From NCBI GenBank assembly GCA_965219915.1, contig OZ244794.1:558001-622000 (forward strand): a DNA stretch of 64,000 nucleotides, read 5' to 3'. Source of the stretch: Bin80 sp965219915. Its GTDB lineage: Bacteria > Bacteroidota > Rhodothermia > Rhodothermales > Bin80. The notes below the pieces were generated by a model that was given only the letters and a program-made list of their open reading frames with translations, was not told the DNA's origin and searched no databases. How positions within the stretch are numbered: the stretch's first letter is position 1; every line of letters starts with the position of its first letter. A program made the translations under genes and the position numbers. This document shows positions 43,534 through 53,290 of the stretch, one piece after another.

Positions 43534-44565
43534 ATGATACACAAGATTCCAATGCTGCTACAGGTAAGATATTATGTTCATTGTGCGGTGACCGGGTTTC
43601 TGGTGCTCTTTCTGGCCGCCTGTGGATCTTCGGATGAAGCGGATCGCCCTGAAGTTGGCTTTGTCACTAATGGTATTGCATCTTTCTGGACGATTGCGGA
43701 TCGCGGTGCTAACGCAGCCGCGGAAGCGTTTGATGTAGAGGTATCGGTCATGATGCCTCCGGATGGTCCGTCGGGTCAGAGCCGGATGGTCCAGAGCCTT
43801 TTGGCCCGAGGCGTAGACGGGATTGCAATCAGCCCATCGGATCCCGAGAATCAAGCGGGACTCCTCAATGAAATCGCACAAAACACCAACCTCATCACGC
43901 ATGACTCGGACGCGCCAGATAGTCAGCGTTTAGTGTATGTGGGGATGGATAACTATGAAGCTGGGCGGATGTGCGGTCAATTGCTGAAAGAAGCAATGCC
44001 TGAGGGGGGCGAAGTTGTGCTTTTTATTGGCTTGTTGGGCCAGCTTAATGCGGATCTTCGACGTCAGGGGGTCATTGATGAACTCATGGTCCGCAGTCAT
44101 GATAACAGTCGACGCGATCCAGTTGATCGGGTTGTAGCAAACGAGCGCTATACAATTCTGGACACGCGCGTTGATCAGTTTGATTTTGCACGGGCTAAGG
44201 GGCAGGTAGAAGACGCACTGGCGCGGTATCCGGAACTGGATGCAATGATTGGCCTTTTCGTGTATAATCCGCCCCAAATATTGGAAGCTGTACGTGAGGC
44301 CGGAAAGTTAAATGAGATTACCATTGTTGGTTTTGATGAGGATGATGTGACGTTACAGGCCATCCGCGACGGTGAAATTGTTGGAACCGTGGTTCAAGAT
44401 CCCTATCGGTACGGGTATGAGTCTGTTCGTGTACTCGCGTCACTTGCGCGCGGTGATCAGTCCGTAATTCCCGAGAACCAGTTTATAGACATTCCCGCAC
44501 GGCGCATCACTGCTGATAACGTTGATGTTTTCGAGGCTGAGCTGAGGGAACTCCTCGGCAACTAA
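43534..44565 (+). CDS. Sugar ABC transporter substrate-binding lipoprotein
   Basis: 343 residues. The lipoprotein signal ends FLAAC (Cys30). The mature part is a ribose/galactose-type periplasmic binding protein: VGFVTNGIASFWTIADRGA, GVDGIAISPSDPENQAG, ITHDSDAPDS, YVGMDNYEAGRMCGQLL and the hinge segment IVGFDEDDVTLQAIRDG. It would capture a monosaccharide or small glycoside for the downstream ATPase and permease. Ligand not predictable. Confidence 0.92.
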   Translation: MIHKIPMLLQVRYYVHCAVTGFLVLFLAACGSSDEADRPEVGFVTNGIASFWTIADRGANAAAEAFDVEVSVMMPPDGPSGQSRMVQSLLARGVDGIAISPSDPENQAGLLNEIAQNTNLITHDSDAPDSQRLVYVGMDNYEAGRMCGQLLKEAMPEGGEVVLFIGLLGQLNADLRRQGVIDELMVRSHDNSRRDPVDRVVANERYTILDTRVDQFDFARAKGQVEDALARYPELDAMIGLFVYNPPQILEAVREAGKLNEITIVGFDEDDVTLQAIRDGEIVGTVVQDPYRYGYESVRVLASLARGDQSVIPENQFIDIPARRITADNVDVFEAELRELLGN

Positions 44566-44570
44566 GTAAG

Positions 44571-46118
44571 ATGCGTGTGCCCGGGGAGACGCCGCTACTT
44601 GAGGTTCGGGGGATCACAAAGCGGTTTCCTGGGACGCTCGCCCTGGATTCTGTGGGTCTGCACGTTGGGTACGGGGAGGTCGTTGCAGTGATTGGCGAGA
44701 ATGGGGCTGGTAAGAGCACGCTGATGAACATCTTGGCAGGTGTGCTCTTACCCGACGAGGGTATGATCCATCTGGATGGTCAGGTTCAACAATTTGCATC
44801 TGTAAAGCAGGCACATGCTGCAGGCATTGCGCTGATTCACCAGGAGCTCAGCCTGCTTCCAAACTTGAGTGTTGCCGCGAATCTATATCTGGGTCGTGAG
44901 CCAGCCCGTGCAGGCTGGATCGATAAACGTAAACTTCGCACTCAGGCATTAAGATATCTTGAGCGGGTGGGCCTCAAGTGTGATCCTCAAACACTGGTTG
45001 CCGAACTACCGATAGGGCAGCGACAGTTAGTAGAGGTGGCCCGTGCATTAGCGTCCAACGCACGGCTTCTGATCATGGATGAACCGACTTCAAGCCTGGC
45101 GGAGGAGGAAGCCGACGTACTGTTTGATGTGATTCGTGAGTTACAGGAGCGGGGGGTGAGCATACTGTATGTATCTCATCGGCTAAGGGAGGTGATGTCA
45201 ATTGCTGATCGTGTAGTTGTACTTCGTGACGGGCGAATCACCGGAAGACTCGCGCAGGAGTCTGTCACAAGGGATGAAATGGTGAAGTGTATGATTGGAC
45301 GGAGCGTGAATCGCATTTATACTCGGAAGCGCAACGAGCCAGGCCCTCCAGTCTTGCGTGCGGAACGTATTGTTACAAGGAACTCAAAAGAACGAAGCCT
45401 ATCTTTTTGCCTGCGTGAAGGGGAGATCGTCGGACTGGCTGGTTTGGTTGGATCAGGACGCACAGAGTTGCTTAGAATACTCTTCGGCGTGGATATGCCA
45501 AAGACCGGACTTGTTACCGTAGCCGGCCGACCCGTTGAGCTGAAATCTCCTCACCACGCCATTGCAGCGGGTATTGCACTGGTTCCCGAAGATCGGGCAA
45601 AGCAAGGCTTGATACTGGAAATGTCCACACAGCCGAATCTGAGCCTGGGAGCATTGTATCGACATTATATGGGTTGGAAGTTGCTGGATCGTACATGGGA
45701 GAGTGACGTGACAAAGGAAATGGTTAGCCAGTTGAATATCCAGGGTGTCCAAACGGGTAAGCCAACGCGTCACTTGTCCGGTGGTAACCAACAGAAGGTC
45801 GTACTAGGTAAATGGCTTACGCTACATCCTCGTGTTCTTTTACTGGATGAGCCTACACGTGGTATAGATGTGGGGGCGAAACAGGAGACCTACAAAGCTA
45901 TTGACGAACTGGCTGCCAGAGGGATGGCGATACTGTTGGTTAGCAGTGAGTCTGATGAAATCATTGCACTTTCTGATCGTGTGCTGGTAATGCAGGATCA
46001 CGCCATGGTAGGAGAACTGGATCATACCGAACTCAATGAAAAGGCGTTAATGCAGCTGGCAACGGGGACGGCTCACGATTCCCACATTGAAGAAGAAAAA
46101 ATTGGGGAAGCTGCATGA
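44571..46118 (+). CDS. Sugar ABC transporter ATP-binding protein (RbsA/MglA type)
   Basis: 515 residues with two ABC domains. The first has Walker A GENGAGKST (42-50), LPIGQRQLVEVARAL and Walker B LLIMDEPTSS. The second has the degenerate loop GLVGSGRTE, LSGGNQQKVVLGKW and LLLDEPTRGID. This is the double-cassette ATPase of ribose/galactose/xylose importers. Its stop overlaps the permease ATG by 4 bases. Confidence 0.95.
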   Translation: MRVPGETPLLEVRGITKRFPGTLALDSVGLHVGYGEVVAVIGENGAGKSTLMNILAGVLLPDEGMIHLDGQVQQFASVKQAHAAGIALIHQELSLLPNLSVAANLYLGREPARAGWIDKRKLRTQALRYLERVGLKCDPQTLVAELPIGQRQLVEVARALASNARLLIMDEPTSSLAEEEADVLFDVIRELQERGVSILYVSHRLREVMSIADRVVVLRDGRITGRLAQESVTRDEMVKCMIGRSVNRIYTRKRNEPGPPVLRAERIVTRNSKERSLSFCLREGEIVGLAGLVGSGRTELLRILFGVDMPKTGLVTVAGRPVELKSPHHAIAAGIALVPEDRAKQGLILEMSTQPNLSLGALYRHYMGWKLLDRTWESDVTKEMVSQLNIQGVQTGKPTRHLSGGNQQKVVLGKWLTLHPRVLLLDEPTRGIDVGAKQETYKAIDELAARGMAILLVSSESDEIIALSDRVLVMQDHAMVGELDHTELNEKALMQLATGTAHDSHIEEEKIGEAA

Positions 46119-47092
46119 AAAAAGTGTTCGGGATACTCGGAGTGTTTGTTGCCGTGTTTGTGCTCACAGCGATCCTGGAGCCGAACTTTCTTACCGCCTA
46201 CAATCTGCAGAATACGCTGCGATGGACCGGTCTATTCGGAATAATAAGTATCGGAGCAGCCTTTGTCATCATTACTGGCGGTATTGATCTGTCTACGGGA
46301 TCTGTCATTGCGCTTGTTGGTGTTCTCGTGCCAATGTTGCTGGTTGATGTTGGCATGCCACTGGTACTCGTTCTGCTGATCTTGTTTGGTGTTCTCTTGA
46401 CAATGGGCATTTTTCACGGAGTTCTGGTGACTAAGCTCAACCTGCAGCCGTTTGTTGTGACCTTGTGTGGGTTACTGGTTTACCGGGGGCTTGCCCGGTG
46501 GCTTGCAGGTGATCAGACACAGGGTTTCGGTTCGGCTTTTGACGGTTTACGACAGTTGGCGATTGGCCGCGTTCCCATTGCCGGTGATTTTGGGCTTCCG
46601 ATTCCGTTCCTGATCTTGATTATTCTGGCTTTTTTATCTGCGGGATTTCTGCATAACACTGTTTGGGGGCGCTACCTGCTGGCACTGGGATACAATGAGG
46701 AAGCCGCGCGCTTTAGTGGGATCAACACGAGTCGGATGATCACAGTAGCCTATGTGATTGGCGTGATGACCGCTGGATTCGGGGGGCTGCTGTTTTCACT
46801 TGATGTGAACTCTATTCAGCCAGCCGTACATGGTAATTTTTACGAGCTCTATGCGATCGCGGCGGCGGTTCTAGGAGGATGCAGTCTGCGAGGGGGTGAG
46901 GGATCTATTTTTGGTGTGGTGATCGGGGCAGCAGTGCTGCGTCTCCTTTACAATGCAATTAACATATTGGGTATTCCAACACAGCTGGAGTTCGCTATTA
47001 TTGGCACGGTCATCCTCGTGGGCGTTAGCACAGATGAGATCGTTCGCCGGATAGCGGCGCGCCATGAACTAAAGACAACGCGTGGCACATAG
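46115..47092 (+). CDS. Sugar ABC transporter permease (RbsC type)
   Basis: 325 residues, 8-10 membrane helices. The family motif ITGGIDLSTGSVIALVG is near the N-terminus and AAVLGGCSLRGGEGSIFGVV near the end. It forms the membrane channel for the two preceding gene products and overlaps the ATPase gene by 4 bases. The operon order, binding protein, ATPase, permease, is complete with a single permease. Confidence 0.95.
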   Translation: MKKVFGILGVFVAVFVLTAILEPNFLTAYNLQNTLRWTGLFGIISIGAAFVIITGGIDLSTGSVIALVGVLVPMLLVDVGMPLVLVLLILFGVLLTMGIFHGVLVTKLNLQPFVVTLCGLLVYRGLARWLAGDQTQGFGSAFDGLRQLAIGRVPIAGDFGLPIPFLILIILAFLSAGFLHNTVWGRYLLALGYNEEAARFSGINTSRMITVAYVIGVMTAGFGGLLFSLDVNSIQPAVHGNFYELYAIAAAVLGGCSLRGGEGSIFGVVIGAAVLRLLYNAINILGIPTQLEFAIIGTVILVGVSTDEIVRRIAARHELKTTRGT

Positions 47093-47155
47093 ACGCAGAG
47101 GACTGGTTCTCGCGTTGTATTTTTGACACACACGAATTGTTAATCAAAAAATCAA

Positions 47156-48040
47156 ATGCACCTTGCGATTCACAACTGGATGAAAGTCGAACCGATAGAG
47201 GTTACCGTTGAACGGTTAGCCAAGTACGGCTATAAGAGCCTTGAAATTCAGGGTGAGCCCTACAAATACGATACCGGTGAGGTTCGTAAGCTTCTGAATA
47301 GCTACGGGGTGCGTTGTTGGGGCAGTGTCACCTTGATGCTTGATGAGCGCAATCTCCTTGCAAAAGACGAGGATCAGCGAGCAGAATCAGTGACTTATGT
47401 GAAGGATTGCATCACGATGGTGGGCGAATTGGGTGGGGAGGTTATCTCGGTGGTGCCCAGCACGGTCGGGAAGATCGTTCCAGATTCAACTCCAGAGAAG
47501 GAGTGGGACTGGTGTGTTGCTGCTCTACAGGAGATCAATGAGCATGGGCGTCAGCATGGGGTCAAGATCGGCATTGAGCCCATTAATCGATTCGAGACTT
47601 ATTTCATTAATCGGGGTGCTCAGGCGTTGGCTTTGGCTGAGGCGGTAGCCCCGGATTGTGGTGTATGTCTGGATATCTTTCATATGAATATTGAGGAGGA
47701 TGATCCGATTGCCGCAATTCACGAGGCACAAGGCCGCCTGGTAAACTTTCACGTTGCAGACAACAACCGCATGGCCTGTGGCATGGGTTGTTTGGATTGG
47801 CCGGCAATCGTGCAGGCGTTAAAAGAGGTTGGTTACGACGGGGCGATCTCGGTGGAATTTTGTCCTCCACTTGATCGTACTCCGGCGAATCGGTTTCCGG
47901 GCAGTGTAGACTCCAACCCTGAGGGGATATCGGATTCAGAACTTAAATTTCTGGAGGATCATGGAAGCAGCGTATTCAGTTCTGATTTTTATGAAATGCA
48001 TGTGCGTCGTTCCGCCGAGACGTTAATGCCGCTGATTTGA
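47156..48040 (+). CDS. Sugar isomerase/epimerase (TIM barrel, tagatose/psicose 3-epimerase-like)
   Basis: 294 residues. A xylose-isomerase-like barrel: KIGIEPINRFETYFIN (first metal Glu), VCLDIFHMNIEEDDP (Asp and His), NFHVADNNR and AISVEFCPP (last Glu). The pattern IEPINRFE ... LDxFHMNIEE is typical of the D-tagatose/D-psicose 3-epimerase group. No export signal, so it acts in the cytoplasm on the sugar brought in by the ABC transporter 63 bases upstream. Confidence 0.88.
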   Translation: MHLAIHNWMKVEPIEVTVERLAKYGYKSLEIQGEPYKYDTGEVRKLLNSYGVRCWGSVTLMLDERNLLAKDEDQRAESVTYVKDCITMVGELGGEVISVVPSTVGKIVPDSTPEKEWDWCVAALQEINEHGRQHGVKIGIEPINRFETYFINRGAQALALAEAVAPDCGVCLDIFHMNIEEDDPIAAIHEAQGRLVNFHVADNNRMACGMGCLDWPAIVQALKEVGYDGAISVEFCPPLDRTPANRFPGSVDSNPEGISDSELKFLEDHGSSVFSSDFYEMHVRRSAETLMPLI

Positions 48041-48224
48041 AGCAATTCTATGAATATGTGTCACAGGTAGCCCCGCCTGCACGAAATGGATGTGCTCCAC
48101 TCTGGAGAGAAGAGTTACACACTTGGGTTTATAATTCCTTTGGCACAGTAGGTGTCACAGTACTCGCGTTCGTCCGCCTACCCAAGTCCTTTTCTTTGAA
48201 TTTTCAAATCAGTCTAATTGACGA

Positions 48225-50759
48225 TCACTCATCGCACAAGAGTTCTATCCTAAACTGGTTCCATTCAATCGAGTGATTCTTGATCAGTCCCGCGTCACAT
48301 AAATGCCCTATAATGGTCATCAGGCGCTTGGGTTTAAGCCTAAAGATCTCCCCCATCATAAAACTTGCAACGGCTGCTATATCACCTTTCTCGTATGCAT
48401 GAGACTTCCCGCAAGCGGAAGCAAAGTACAGCAATGCCTCACGTGCCAATACTCGATCTTCCTCTGGTATGGCATCTATATTTACCGTTCCAGCCCACAC
48501 TTCAACTTGGGACATTTCGAGAATGCTACTCACTATGGATTCAGAATTCCTCCACTCATCTGTAATCCAACGAGCATAAATCAATATTAAACCGCTAAAC
48601 TCCGGCATCCGGCCATACTCTCTCATAATTTTCCGATACACCCTCGCTGCCCACTTGGAGGTCCCTTGAACTGCATAAGCCGCAAGGGCAATTGTAAAAA
48701 TACGGGACTCCAGCAGCGAAGGCATCTGGATTTGATCAACAAATTCCGCCACCCCGTCAGTCAGATTCATGATCTCTTTGGCAACCCCTTCCGAGATTCC
48801 ATCAAGTTTACCCCGAACCAACTTGGAACCCTCAGAATTCCAGTCAATCTGTTCGCCTAACCACACTATCGTATCCCAATCAAGGCTGGGCGGTGACTTG
48901 AAGATGGGATGTAGAGTCGTATCATGGGTTTGTAGTCCGTGATTAATATCCCAAGCGCTAATCGGTGAACTCGGGAATTCTGTGTCCGATAACCGATTCA
49001 TCTCATCAACAGAATCCACTCCTGAATCAGGAGGTGCGGAATAACATATTCCGGGTCTGCTCCCTGATACGTAAGCAACTGTGGTTGCAGCACTTTGGAA
49101 TAGCTTCGTGCCTCGGGGAGCTGGTAGTGCCTGTTTGATTGTTTTTGGCAGTTCTTCCTGTATTTGAGCGTCCTCAGCTACAAGTACAAGACTGGTAAGG
49201 TGTGTGACCAGTCCCGCTTGAACCGCTATATTCGCCGCCCATTTCTCCTCTGCACCTGAAAAAGCCAAACTGGCTGCATAGGCCGCAACCGCCTCCGAGA
49301 ATTCACCACTGACTTGGCGATTCTTAGTCACGTGAGACCAAGACGCCTCAATTGATGCATTATTGCGGGCCGCTACTACATGTTCTGGTAGCCCCGAACT
49401 ATCTAAATCACAACGAACACCTCGAATGGATTTTCGTCGCATTCCCTGTATACAGGCCTGAATGGCCTGGCTAACATCCGCCCCAAAACTAAAATGAATA
49501 TCTCCTCCACTAAGCACGGCCAGATGCCCGACATTCGCTTCCAGACTCCCCTCTCCCACCAGAACCACAAATATTCGATGTCCACGCTTTGCCAACTGCT
49601 GAACATCTAAATCATAGCTTTGACCATCAGTTATCAACAGGATATCCCGGCCTTCTTCAGAGGTGCAAACTTGATTTAAAGCACGTCCGATGGAAGTTCC
49701 CCCGCGAGGACCACCTAGTTTGGAAAGCAAGCTCCCAAATTCTTCGGAGTTGCTGGAGTTAAATTCTCCCACACGGTCACAATCGGTATCAAATTCCCAT
49801 AAAGCCAGGTGATCCCCATCTATCAGTAATGGTTGCACTTCACGTAGGCCGCGAACCACAGCTTCGTGTTGAGTTTCGTAATCATCACCGGAATATGTGC
49901 ACGGACTGCCCATAGAGCCGGATCTGTCCACAAGCACTGCCGCATTCAGGGGGGCACGCTGCTTATCGTGTGGAGATATTTGAAGCGACACTAGACGACC
50001 GTCTCCGCTAATACCGGCCAGTTCTGAAGTGGCTACACCGGACACTCTAAGTTCAATTGGGGCATTACCAGGAATTTTAGCAAAATAGAGATCCCCTTCC
50101 ACCTGACATAAACTGCCCTCTGCTAATTCTACACTTGCTGCATCATGCTGTATGCTTAGCGTAGCCTCAGGGATGGGGCCACCAGTGGTTAGTGCATCTA
50201 CATCCTCCAATGGAGATATTCCATAAACGTCACCCACTGTAAGAGGAATTCGCAATTGACCGATACCCTCATGAAAACGTAGCAATTCTGCCCAGCGAGT
50301 CGTGACCGTTACTGTTTTACCGGAACCAAGATTGCCAACTGAAAGGGAATGAATCCCTCGCAGTAGCTCTTCATGCAACACTGCGGCCTTGCCCTCATCG
50401 ATCGCCTCCTCGTACGTTTCAAGTGCCTCCTGTTTTGGCTTTGCCTGCGCATCGTAAGACTTCCCGTCAATAATCGCGCTCAATCCAAAAAATGCTGCGT
50501 GAATAGATACCGGTAGACTCATCACAGCTTCAATGGGGCCATCAGCTTTGTTGATATATGTTCTTACGGCTTTTACAAAAGCCAGACCACCACGAATCGT
50601 TACATGGAAATCCAGTTTTACCAACGGTGCGTCATTTGCTGTGGAGTCACTATGCACTAGATCTGCAAATGGATCATCGTGCCGCCTTCGCTCTGGAAAA
50701 TGCGGTAACGCCAAGAAATCAACGGTTGTAGAATCGGGTGAGAATTTGTGTAGCGTCAT
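48225..50759 (-). CDS. VIT and von Willebrand A domain protein
   Basis: 844 residues, no signal peptide, so probably cytoplasmic. Residues ~45-165 are a VIT (vault inter-alpha-trypsin) domain with FVKAVRTYINKADGPIEAVM and QEALETYEEAIDEGKAAVL. A VWA domain follows (~272-440) with an intact metal-adhesion site D278-R-S280-G-S282 (VLVDRSGSMG), GGTSIGRAL and LLITDGQS. The last ~400 residues are helical with no recognised domain. VIT-VWA proteins are scaffolds of unknown task in bacteria. It lies 7 bases downstream of a MerR-type regulator that probably controls it. Codon use appears AT-richer than the neighbouring ABC operon. Confidence 0.88.
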   Translation of the reverse strand: MTLHKFSPDSTTVDFLALPHFPERRRHDDPFADLVHSDSTANDAPLVKLDFHVTIRGGLAFVKAVRTYINKADGPIEAVMSLPVSIHAAFFGLSAIIDGKSYDAQAKPKQEALETYEEAIDEGKAAVLHEELLRGIHSLSVGNLGSGKTVTVTTRWAELLRFHEGIGQLRIPLTVGDVYGISPLEDVDALTTGGPIPEATLSIQHDAASVELAEGSLCQVEGDLYFAKIPGNAPIELRVSGVATSELAGISGDGRLVSLQISPHDKQRAPLNAAVLVDRSGSMGSPCTYSGDDYETQHEAVVRGLREVQPLLIDGDHLALWEFDTDCDRVGEFNSSNSEEFGSLLSKLGGPRGGTSIGRALNQVCTSEEGRDILLITDGQSYDLDVQQLAKRGHRIFVVLVGEGSLEANVGHLAVLSGGDIHFSFGADVSQAIQACIQGMRRKSIRGVRCDLDSSGLPEHVVAARNNASIEASWSHVTKNRQVSGEFSEAVAAYAASLAFSGAEEKWAANIAVQAGLVTHLTSLVLVAEDAQIQEELPKTIKQALPAPRGTKLFQSAATTVAYVSGSRPGICYSAPPDSGVDSVDEMNRLSDTEFPSSPISAWDINHGLQTHDTTLHPIFKSPPSLDWDTIVWLGEQIDWNSEGSKLVRGKLDGISEGVAKEIMNLTDGVAEFVDQIQMPSLLESRIFTIALAAYAVQGTSKWAARVYRKIMREYGRMPEFSGLILIYARWITDEWRNSESIVSSILEMSQVEVWAGTVNIDAIPEEDRVLAREALLYFASACGKSHAYEKGDIAAVASFMMGEIFRLKPKRLMTIIGHLCDAGLIKNHSIEWNQFRIELLCDE

Positions 50760-50766
50760 GGGAATC

Positions 50767-51150
50767 CTATTTGTCTGGTTTTGAAAAAATGCGTTCCAAG
50801 ACTGATTTGATATGCTCCTCTAACTCGTCAATTGGAACGCTTTCTGCAATCAGGCTTGGGTTAATAATTAGCGATATACCTGGAACAACTTGAAATGGCA
50901 CGCCTGTTTGGGTCTCCATCAGTAGCCGGATTGAAGCTGGAGAAAAACCTGCTGCACGCAGATGCTGATATCGCTCAATCGCCGATACATGGACATCCCC
51001 ATACACAGCATTGGCCCTGCCTCCAGTCGGGGGAGGTACAAAGCCTTCAGCAATCAGGTAGCGCACCTGACGTGCTGTGTATCCGGTCGTTTTGGTAAGT
51101 TCTCGCATCGTCATTTTCCTTTTGACGTACTTTTTGTCAAAAGGTTTCAT
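50767..51150 (-). CDS. MerR-family HTH regulator
   Basis: 127 residues from the ATG at 51150; the open frame extends 22 residues further but without recognisable sequence. The N-terminal winged helix reads MRELTKTTGYTARQVRYLIA followed by EGFVPPPTGGRANAVYGDVH, classic MerR. The short C-terminal part has no metal-binding cysteines. It is the first gene of a two-gene unit with the VIT/VWA protein, 7 bases apart, and probably regulates that unit. Confidence 0.85.
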   Translation of the reverse strand: MKPFDKKYVKRKMTMRELTKTTGYTARQVRYLIAEGFVPPPTGGRANAVYGDVHVSAIERYQHLRAAGFSPASIRLLMETQTGVPFQVVPGISLIINPSLIAESVPIDELEEHIKSVLERIFSKPDK

Positions 51151-51660
51151 TTTCAAGAGATTTTTTTGTTCCCTTGGAAATTCCCACAACAATTGCTCGC
51201 CTCTACTGCAATGCACATCCCACTTTAGCCGTCCGGTTCAGTCACAATTTGAATGGAATGAATTGACTTGCGTAAACCAAGACCAACATTTTCATGGAGG
51301 ACACTTTTCCAGTTTTTGGATGCCCCTAAGAGACAGGCTCACATGACAATCGCGAATAGCCATGTCTTCTCGGGTCACCTGAATGTGATAGAGATATTCG
51401 GTGATCTCTATATGTCCGATCTGATTCAGGATGGCACAGCTTGCTAGCAATTGAATCTAGAAACAATTCCGCGTCGGGCACTCCCTCTGGTAAGGGTTAA
51501 TCAGGCCTGCTTAGTTTGAATCACGTAATCCCGTGCTGTGCTGAACGGGGCTCGGGGAAGGGTCAGAAAAGCCTCAAGACGGTTGACGTTCTGGAAACCT
51601 AGACCTACATCGCGTGTACAGGCAACGAAAGCTAGGTGCTAAGGAGAATCAAGAATCAAA
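51151..51660. other. Intergenic upstream of the MerR gene, no supported gene
   Basis: Contains the presumed promoter of the MerR-VIT/VWA unit. A partial dyad GATAGAGATATTCGGTGATCTCTAT lies near 51389. No gene or RNA recognised. Confidence 0.4.
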
Positions 51661-51924
51661 ATGCGGATGAAAAAGATAGACTGGACCAGCAAGCGCGTCG
51701 AAAGACTCAACATTATTCTGTCCTGTGTCGGATGGGGCCTTCTAGCCTTGGCAATGGTGTTGGAGATAGTGTTCAAGGGGACTTTAGATCTGACAGCAAG
51801 CGGTAATACCGGCATCGTGTTCATGGTTTGGTTTATGGGCCAATTGTTCTATGCTTATAAGCGTGACCAGCAGCGCTTATTGGATCGCCTGGAAGCAGGT
51901 GGCCTCCTCAAGAAAGAACCCTGA
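51661..51924 (+). CDS. Small two-helix membrane protein
   Basis: 87 residues. Two hydrophobic helices (IILSCVGWGLLALAMVLEIV and IVFMVWFMGQLFYAY) join a basic N-terminus to a charged tail (KRDQQRLLDRLEAGG). Resembles small inner-membrane proteins of unknown function; no family recognised. It stands alone between spacers, and the ATG follows a GGAG-containing leader. Confidence 0.5.
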   Translation: MRMKKIDWTSKRVERLNIILSCVGWGLLALAMVLEIVFKGTLDLTASGNTGIVFMVWFMGQLFYAYKRDQQRLLDRLEAGGLLKKEP

Positions 51925-52363
51925 CGAAATCCACAAAGAGGCGTTGATCTGTGATTGGGGGCTGTTCACATCACCGTTTCCATTGTCCCACTGGTACGCC
52001 AGGGTGACAGGCGTGTGGGCAAAAACGTATAGAACCAAACAAGGACGGGCCTAGTGCACAATATTCTGCCCCCGCGAATTCAATCAAAAGCGGGAACCCT
52101 ACCGAACCACAAGCCACCAATCAATCGAGGGGAGTCGAGCCCACCGCCGCGAGCCCTGATATAATTGCAGACCACACGAACAGCGCCGGAAAGGGAAACT
52201 TGGCGGCCATCCAGTATCGTGTCGTGGTGCGACCAGGAGCCCCGTTGACTGTGGCACGGAAGTCATCGGTAGCACCGCCCGGTGAAGGGAATTTCAGTAC
52301 CAACCATACGCGGAGCGGTGTGCTCGTCGAACGGAAACAAAATAGAATTACTGAGATGTCCGG
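51925..52363. other. Intergenic, no supported gene
   Basis: Lies between the small membrane gene and the 3' end of the creatininase-like gene. A 60-codon minus frame at 52121-52303 has protein-like composition in part but no motif; it may be gene debris. Confidence 0.4.
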
Positions 52364-53290
52364 TTACATGACACGATCCACGAAGGCACGTGTATGCACT
52401 TCAACAGGCACTTTCATGAGTTCCAATACTCCACGGGCTACATGTTCGGAGAGCCGACGAAAGGCCTCCTCCCCTTTCTCCTTGGTAGCGCGTAGCGGAT
52501 TCCCGATAACCCCGCTCTCAATAAACTCGTGGTGATCCATGGGGAAATTGAAGTAGTTGTATCCTTCGAATTCCACGTCCGGCATTCCATCTTTCTTGGC
52601 AAAGGATTGGGGCAGAAAATCAGGGATATGCGCCTTGGTGAATGCTGCACGCTCCATACGGACCAGATTCTCATTCCATGCAAGATCCTGTGCGGTTTCC
52701 AGCTCACTGGCATGCCAACCAGGTGTCTCCTCGGGTGGATTTTCCATCAATCCCTTCAGAATTCCCGTGTAGCGCTCCATGTACGGCTTAACAAAGCTGA
52801 TCAGAGCCCCTGTTTCATAACGGAGTTTTCTCAGAACTGGGTCAACAACCTTGACATTTGAACCATGGCCATTAATGAAAATGATTCGATTGAATCCATG
52901 GTGAATCAGACTGCGGGCGACATCGTGCATTACAGCTAGTAGCGTCGTACTCCGAACCGTGATGGTGCCGCGTCCCTGGCCGGGCTCATGCATATGCTGC
53001 GGTGAGTAACCCATCCAGATGGGCGGCGAGTGCACGACGCCAATCAGGTGTGACACACGCTGGGACATATGAATTGCGGTGATGGTATCCGTATAGAGCG
53101 GCAAATGTGGTCCATGCTGCTCTAGGCTGGCCACGGGTACTAAAACGATATCCTTGTGCTCGAGGTAAGCTCTGATGTCCGTCATGGTCAGATCTCCCAG
53201 ATCCCATGACAGGAATTGGGCTCGGAAGTCGTCGTCGCCGGAGGTCAATTTCGGCAGGTGGCTAAGGTCGATAGGTGAGGAAGCGATCAT
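52364..53290 (-). CDS. Creatininase-family amidohydrolase
   Basis: 308 residues. The metal-binding motif SLEQHGPHLPLYTD supplies Glu57, His59 and Asp68, and INGHGSN gives a further His. These mark the creatininase fold, whose members open cyclic amides or act in cofactor and riboflavin-like metabolism. It is the last gene of a four-gene minus-strand operon and overlaps the UPF0261 gene by 4 bases. Its substrate is probably set by the FAD/Fe-S oxidase partners and is unlikely to be creatinine. Confidence 0.88.
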   Translation of the reverse strand: MIASSPIDLSHLPKLTSGDDDFRAQFLSWDLGDLTMTDIRAYLEHKDIVLVPVASLEQHGPHLPLYTDTITAIHMSQRVSHLIGVVHSPPIWMGYSPQHMHEPGQGRGTITVRSTTLLAVMHDVARSLIHHGFNRIIFINGHGSNVKVVDPVLRKLRYETGALISFVKPYMERYTGILKGLMENPPEETPGWHASELETAQDLAWNENLVRMERAAFTKAHIPDFLPQSFAKKDGMPDVEFEGYNYFNFPMDHHEFIESGVIGNPLRATKEKGEEAFRRLSEHVARGVLELMKVPVEVHTRAFVDRVM

